Source of the DNA: Paratinospora sagittata
Lineage: Eukaryota; Streptophyta; Magnoliopsida; Ranunculales; Menispermaceae
Direction: 5' to 3'
DNA length: 64,000 bases
Assembly (NCBI GenBank): GCA_035771175.1
Contig: CM069593.1
Span: 40,919,741 to 40,983,740 of the forward strand
The notes under the pieces were generated by a model, which ran no database searches, was not told where the DNA came from, and was given only the letters and a program-made list of their open reading frames with translations. Below, piece after piece: positions 58,790 to 64,000 of this stretch. Each line of letters starts with the position of its first letter. Position 1 is the first letter of the stretch. The translations under genes were made by a program, and so were the position numbers.

Positions 58790-60290
58790 CAACTATTAGA
58801 CTCCTAACTTCATCACCAAGATAACTTTGTATGGCCCATCTAATTCAGACACGCTTTTGGTCCAACCTCTTATGTTTAACATGGCTTTCCTCAGCACCAA
58901 TTTGTCCACTTTAAAATATGATGTTGGACCTTGGAATGTACTATTTTGCAACTCTTTGTTGATACATCGTTGCCTATACTTGTGCTTGTAATCTTCTTTC
59001 TTGCAATAGATCCAACTCATTCTCAAACACTCAAAACTTTTTTTTGGGGGAAAAATTTCCGATTTGCAATGTTAGAATGCCAATCTCAATTGGGTTGATG
59101 ATCTCCATTCCAAACTCTAAAGAAAAAGGTGTCTTTCTAGTAGTTCTTCTAGAAGTTGTCGTATAAGAGCAAAGCACCTGAGGTAGGTTGTTTCCCCATG
59201 TGCCCTCTTCTCCTCCAACCTAGCTTTTAAGGTTTACTTGATGATCTTGTTGATGGCTTCCACTTGAATATTTACTTTAGGATGAGATGGAGTAGAGAAC
59301 AAAAGGCTCTTTGGTAAGAAGTATTGTGTTCAATGAATCTTGGATGAACCCCATCCCCAAGTATGTCCAATGAAGATTATTGCCTAGTGGCAAGCATTTG
59401 ACGAGGAAGATCCATTGCCAGGCTATTCAGTATGTCATGATCAATGGTAAACTTTGTACTCAAGGTTTCTCATTACATTATCTAAAATGCAGGCATGCAA
59501 CAACTATCCAAGCTCCACACAAGAACCTTAATCCCATTCAAAGCTCCTGGTCGTTTGGTTAGTGTTTTGGGGGGGAGGAGGGAGGGGGGAGGGAAGAGGA
59601 GGTAGACCTAATAGGACTTTTACCAACCGACCGTGGTCAAATCAAGTTTGCAATTATGGTTTTCGACTACTTCACGAAATGAGTTGAGGTAGAGCAACTA
59701 GCACAAATAATTGAGCACAGGACTATGAAGTCTGTCTAATCTACTATGTGGACTTTGGTGTGCCATATGTCATTATAACTGATAATGGTTGACAGTTTGA
59801 CGATGCTAAGTTTGGAGCACTATATGCTCAACACAATATTCATTATTATGCTTCAGGTGGGAAGGAACTCGATGGAGACCTAGAGTATGAGCTCAACCTT
59901 GGCTGACGAAGTGAGCTTCGACAATGCATCCATGAAGAAATTGTCCATATTGAATCTACTCCATCTCTCATATCTTCTAGTTTCTTTAGGAGTTCTTGGT
60001 CTTCTTTTATTCTCATCCTTTACTTGATACTCCAAGGTGATTTGTCTTGCAACGAGTTATGAATCGTTGATCTTTAGGTATTGAGCTCCCCAGTTTAACT
60101 CTTGTTGGACTTTAGCTAGGAAGGCTTCATACCCGAACTCATTTGACACAACAGACCTAAACTTAAGTGCACCCTAAGTTTTTTTCCCTAGTGAAAGGAG
60201 ATAAACTAGATTCCTATTTTGCTTCTTTGTTTGCGTGAGAAACCATCCACAAACAACTTCCAAGTTCTTTACTTGTGGGCGACATGCAGT
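58790..60290 (-). mobile_element. Rearranged Ty3/gypsy fragment, Tat/Ogre-like
   Basis: On the minus strand: RNase H at 60290-59875 (WKLFVDGFS, SNEFGYEAFLA, SLTSSAKVELIL) and integrase C-terminal part at 59335-58790 (FSTPSHPKVNIQVEAINKII, then YFKVDKLVLRKAMLN and LDGPYKVI). The stretch between them, 59337-59868, carries the integrase zinc-finger and core on the plus strand instead. All frames are broken. Confidence 0.8.
59337..59868 (+). pseudogene. Integrase N-terminal and core segment, inverted
   Basis: Plus-strand residues ESWMNPIPKY, LTRKIHCQAIQYVMINGKL, QGFSLHYLKC, CRHATTIQAPHKNLNPIQSS, then FDYFTK, TDNG-like and QFDDAKFG, ending HNIHYYAS. These are the parts missing from the minus-strand pol at this place. 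Confidence 0.75.
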
Positions 60291-60299
60291 CAAGCTTCT

Positions 60300-60801
60300 T
60301 GGTTGATGGTATCACAGTCAGGAAATTAGCTAGGATCTTCCCTTTTATGGATGTTCATGGCTCAAAAATTCTCTTAATCAAGTTTGCCAATGATCTCATA
60401 TATTTTGCCTTTTCTTGATCCCACCCCCACACATTTTATAGTATTCTCTTTGAGTCCTTGGGTCTTAATGAGCACTTTCATGACTTCTCTCCTCACAACC
60501 CTTATAGGTACACACCAAGTGTCTCCCTCAAGGCTTTATTTCTTTTAGAAAAATGTGTTATTACTATTATGAGAGAGTAATGCTACTAAGTATGAAGGTT
60601 TAAGAAGTCTTATAATCAATGACGAGAGACTATTCCACAAGATACCCACTAACCTATAGATGACTACAAATATTGATGCAAGATTTGACGAATGCCAAAG
60701 GAAGAAATTATTGGGATGACCTCATTTTTAAAAGTTGACCTTTATACTATGAACTATTTTCTAGGGTTGAAGATGTGTCTAAAGACAAATACAACTACTT
60801 A
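60300..60801. other. No gene seen
   Basis: Sequence next to the RNase H fragment, perhaps more decayed gypsy pol on the minus strand, not resolvable by eye. Confidence 0.35.
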
Positions 60802-61034
60802 ACTATCACTAGGGGTGGCAATTTAGCCCGAAGGCCATAGGCTTGACCCGACCTGACCCACTATAAATGGCTCGATTCAAACCCAGACCCGACTATTATA
60901 TGGGTCGACCCGGCCCGACCCGCTAACCCGGTCCAAATGCCCGACCTTAGGCCCGATTATACATACACGTGTATATATTTTATATTTATTATAAAATAAA
61001 TACAAGTGTATGTGTAATTTACACATACATATTG

Positions 61035-61072
<38 letters not shown>

Positions 61073-61244
61073 GTATATTGTGTGTGTGTGTGTGTGTAAT
61101 TAAGAGTATATATAATGAAAAAACAAAATATAATTAAGATTGTGTTATATAATTAAAGCATATATATTATATATAATACATACTACATACATTGTGTCAA
61201 AAAAAAATACTACATACATACATACATCCACACACACACACGTG

Positions 61245-61873
61245 TGTATATATATATAAGAGTTTACAAAATGATAAAAAAAACATAATCAAGTGTGTTA
61301 TTAGTTATTACAATTTAGAGTATATAAAGTGTGTGTAATATATATTTAATTAAGTTAAGAGTGTTATATAATTAAGGGTATATATTTGTATTATATATAC
61401 ATTATTAAGAGTATGTTCAATTAAGTATATAATACAAAAAAAGAGTACATATAATCAACTAAGATATTATATATATACAGTTTATATTATATTATATTAT
61501 TTTTATTTTGCTGCATTTCAACTTTATTGAGTATACTCTCTAAAAAAAAATCTTTACCAAGTATGCTTTATTAAGTATACTCTCTAAAAGTATGTAGAGT
61601 TAGATATAAATATATAATGAATTTAACTAAATTATAATAACATGAGTTGGGCTATAATTATTAAAGAAAGACATTATCCAACTATATATATAAACTCACT
61701 CATTTTAATGATTAGAATGAATCAACACACAGTTAAGATAAATAAAATAAAATAAATAATCCACATACATAATTTATTTCTTAATTAGAGTATATATAGT
61801 ATATAATTAGAGTATAAAATGACAAAAAAAACATAATTAAGATTCAAGAGAATATATAATTAGATAATATATT

Positions 61874-61922
<49 letters not shown>

Positions 61923-62415
61923 ATTAAGAGTCTAGAAAATGAAAGAAAAAAATATAATCAAGAGTGTTAGTGCAATTAAGAGTATATAAAGTGTGTGTAG
62001 TAAGGAAAACACAATAATCAATAGTGTTATATACTTATATAATTAAGGGTATATATTTGTATTGTATATACATAATTAAGAATATATTCAATTAAATATA
62101 TAATACGAAAAATAGAACATATAATTAATTAAGAATATATGTATACAATTTATATTATATTGTATTCTTTTTATTTTGCAGCATTTCAACTTTATTAAGT
62201 ATACTCTCTAAAAAAAAAATAAACTTTACCAAGTATATTTTAAGTATACTCTCTAAAAGTATGTAGGGCTAGATATAAATATATAATGAAGTTAAGTAAA
62301 TTATAATAATATGGGTTGGGCTAAAATTATGAAAGAAAGATATTATCCAACCATGTATATAAACTCACTCATTTCAATAATTTGAATGAATCAACATATA
62401 TTTTAGATAAATTAA
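61245..62415. repeat. Tandem duplication, period about 668 bp
   Basis: The block containing GCATTTCAACTTTATT, AGTATACTCTCTAAAA and GTTGGGCTA occurs twice (anchor 61511 and 62179), with diverged microsatellite-rich borders. Confidence 0.85.
61884..61921. repeat. (CA)n-(TA)n compound microsatellite
   Basis: About 13 CA units followed by TA units. Similar CA/TA/TG mixtures occur at 61036-61096. Confidence 0.9.
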
Positions 62416-62742
62416 ATAAATGTGATATATATATATATAGAAAAATTATTTGGCATCAAATAATTATTTGTATGTTTTATTTAATTATTGAACTAAAATT
62501 TTATATTTTATTATAATTACTCTAACATTAAAATATGTATTTGGTTACATTGGTGGTCCAAAAGTTTGATCTAAAAGCCCGATTTTAAGGCCCGGCCCGG
62601 AAGGTCCAATCTAAATATTTTTTTGGGTCGGATTTGGGCCAATGTATTTTAATGTCGTCCGGCCGGACTCGACTATTCTTATGTCCGATAGGATCGGGTC
62701 GGGGTTGCCCAAATAGCCTAAATTGCCATTGTTCCCTATCAC

Positions 62743-64000
62743 AGGGAACATTGATGTGGTGGCATCCTAATATCAGTTGATGCTTAAAACTTATAAATGA
62801 AAGGAGGGAGATTACACGGAGATAGAATTTATAGTAATAAGCCACTAGTCACTCTCCAGATACATGTGGTGTGTGGTTAACAGGGAAACACGCCTTTCAA
62901 TGGTGCATGGCAAGACTTGTGGTGTGTGGTTAAACCTTGGGAAACACGCCTTTGAATGGGTGCTTTATGGGTGACGTTCTTCTTATTCCTCCCTATTCTG
63001 CTTCTTTTGAGCTAAACGTTCTTCGTAATGGTTATGATACGTTTGAAGGAAGATACAAATAATATCGATAGGGATAATTACATTTAATATAATTGTCAAC
63101 TAAGCCCTTAATGAATGAAGAGGAGGTGGAGGACTACACTACATCAATTATTATTATTATGATTATTATTATTATTATTATTGGATATGCCCATTTTTAA
63201 TTTTGTTTTTTAATATGTTGCCACATCCATCTTAAATATTAACATTTTCGTTATACTTAAGTTCTTAATATGCTGTTTATTTATTCCACAAAAGCATGCT
63301 TTCTGAATATTAGTTTTGTAAACTTTCTTTTTCAAACTTTAAATGAGGGTCATGTGACATAATAGAAGAACTTTATTTAGGCCAACGTGCTTCAATTTTA
63401 CAATGGAAATAGTCCAATAAAGGTTTTATACAATCTATATTCAAAATATATGTACTAGCATGCATATAATAATTTTTCAAATCTTTTTTAATAAAAATCA
63501 AAGATTCAGACCCATTAACGCATGTTAGAAGACTTATTTTATACCCATTTCATTTCAGTACGCAATGGGTATCCCAAACTAAACAACAAAGTATGATTTT
63601 TGTAGTAGAATTTGACAACCCTTGTGTTAAAAAAATCCATATAACAGTTACATGATAGATATAATTAATCAAATATCCAGTATCAAAACATTTTAAAATC
63701 AGATATCAGTGACAACTATCACAACAAAATTGTCTGTTCTACAAAATATTGCCGGTTAACTTATTGATCAATGACGCCAACACGCCAACACGCCAACACG
63801 GAGTTTATATAGTTAATAAAGATGTGGCTTTGAGACTTAAAGTCTCAGGTTCAATTTTTTGTCACCGACGTATCTTGAAGGAGGAAAGGATTAATGAATT
63901 AGGAACCTGTTTGATTCTTTTTAAAAAATATGATACGGTGACGGAGCTAGTCACCCGAGGTAATTATACAACTAAAATTATTCATTCTCATAAAAAATAA
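62743..64000. other. Distal interval, no gene seen
   Basis: It holds a 54-bp-period duplication (GTGGTGTGTGGTTAA..., 62865 and 62919), an (ATT)n tract (63148-63182) and three CGCCAACA units (63774-63799). A GGTTCAATTTT motif near 63850 resembles a pol III B box but lacks a convincing A box. The open frame reaching the window end has no recognisable motif. Confidence 0.45.

Larger units (their letters stand above)
60810..62734. mobile_element. hAT-type non-autonomous element, GGGGTGGCAA family
   Basis: Left end TAGGGGTGGCAATTTAGCCC and right end CTAAATTGCCATTGTTCC form an imperfect inverted repeat. ACTATCAC (60802-60809) and CCTATCAC (62735-62742) are a 7-of-8 target duplication. GC-rich GGCCCGACCCG-type subterminal zones enclose a very AT-rich centre with a 668-bp-period tandem duplication. 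No transposase. Confidence 0.8.

Noticed and set aside
60980..62460. Matrix attachment region or satellite
   Set aside because: The AT-rich block lies between matching hAT ends and target duplications, so it is the inside of a transposon.
63749..64000. Open frame running off the window end
   Set aside because: Begins near CGCCAACA repeats, has no recognised domain, and cannot be assessed without downstream sequence.

Overview
The window is nuclear DNA of a flowering plant. It has AT-rich introns with GT/AG borders and a dense, nested population of plant-type transposable elements: Ty3/gypsy (Tekay-like and Tat-like), Ty1/copia, L1 and RTE LINEs, an Au-like SINE and hAT-type non-autonomous elements. 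The genus cannot be named from the sequence. Only one host gene is convincing.

Host gene: positions 8666-43182 (+) carry a complete 14-exon gene for the chloroplast TypA/BipA-type translational GTPase (SVR3 type in Arabidopsis). The exons join into an uninterrupted frame of 674 residues. They hold a plausible transit peptide, G1-G4 GTPase motifs, elongation-factor domains and the TypA C-terminal domain. Exons make up 2,025 bp of a 34.5 kb span. The introns are packed with foldbacks, LINEs, copia and hAT elements, yet the reading frame is intact.

Layout. 1-743: repeat-derived flank with short GC-rich hairpins. 744-5828: a decayed Tekay-like gypsy element with target duplication CCTCT. 5829-7437: AT-rich sequence without genes. 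7438-8200: two palindromes, the second a ~98 % identical head-to-head pair with tRNA-like A and B boxes. 8666-43182: the TypA gene. Intron 1 holds a 1.25 kb foldback, an antisense copia fragment and a truncated L1. Intron 3 holds an RTE LINE with an L1 inside. Intron 5 holds a full-length copia with a 2.1 kb solo LTR inside, then a hAT-like element hosting L1, RTE and SINE pieces. Introns 6, 8, 10 and 11 hold a hAT MITE, an L1 tail, an RTE tail and an L1 tail. 44171-53100 (-): a long L1 with ORF1 and ORF2, split by a 2.7 kb solo LTR. 53440-57890 (-): a copia RNase H remnant split by a hAT MITE, itself split by a 3.0 kb solo LTR. 58790-60290: a rearranged Tat-like gypsy fragment with its integrase core inverted. 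60810-62734: a hAT-type element with an internal 668-bp duplication. 62743-64000: no gene seen.

The most unusual signal is inside the solo LTR at 23164-25279. About eleven spaced units of GGGCGCT, an 11-nt variable loop and AGCGTCC each form a short GC-rich hairpin. A second family of small dyad units sits upstream in the same LTR. I found no evidence for a new enzymatic system. The novelty here is structural: hairpin arrays, long palindromes near and inside a plastid-translation gene, and cleanly resolvable nesting.
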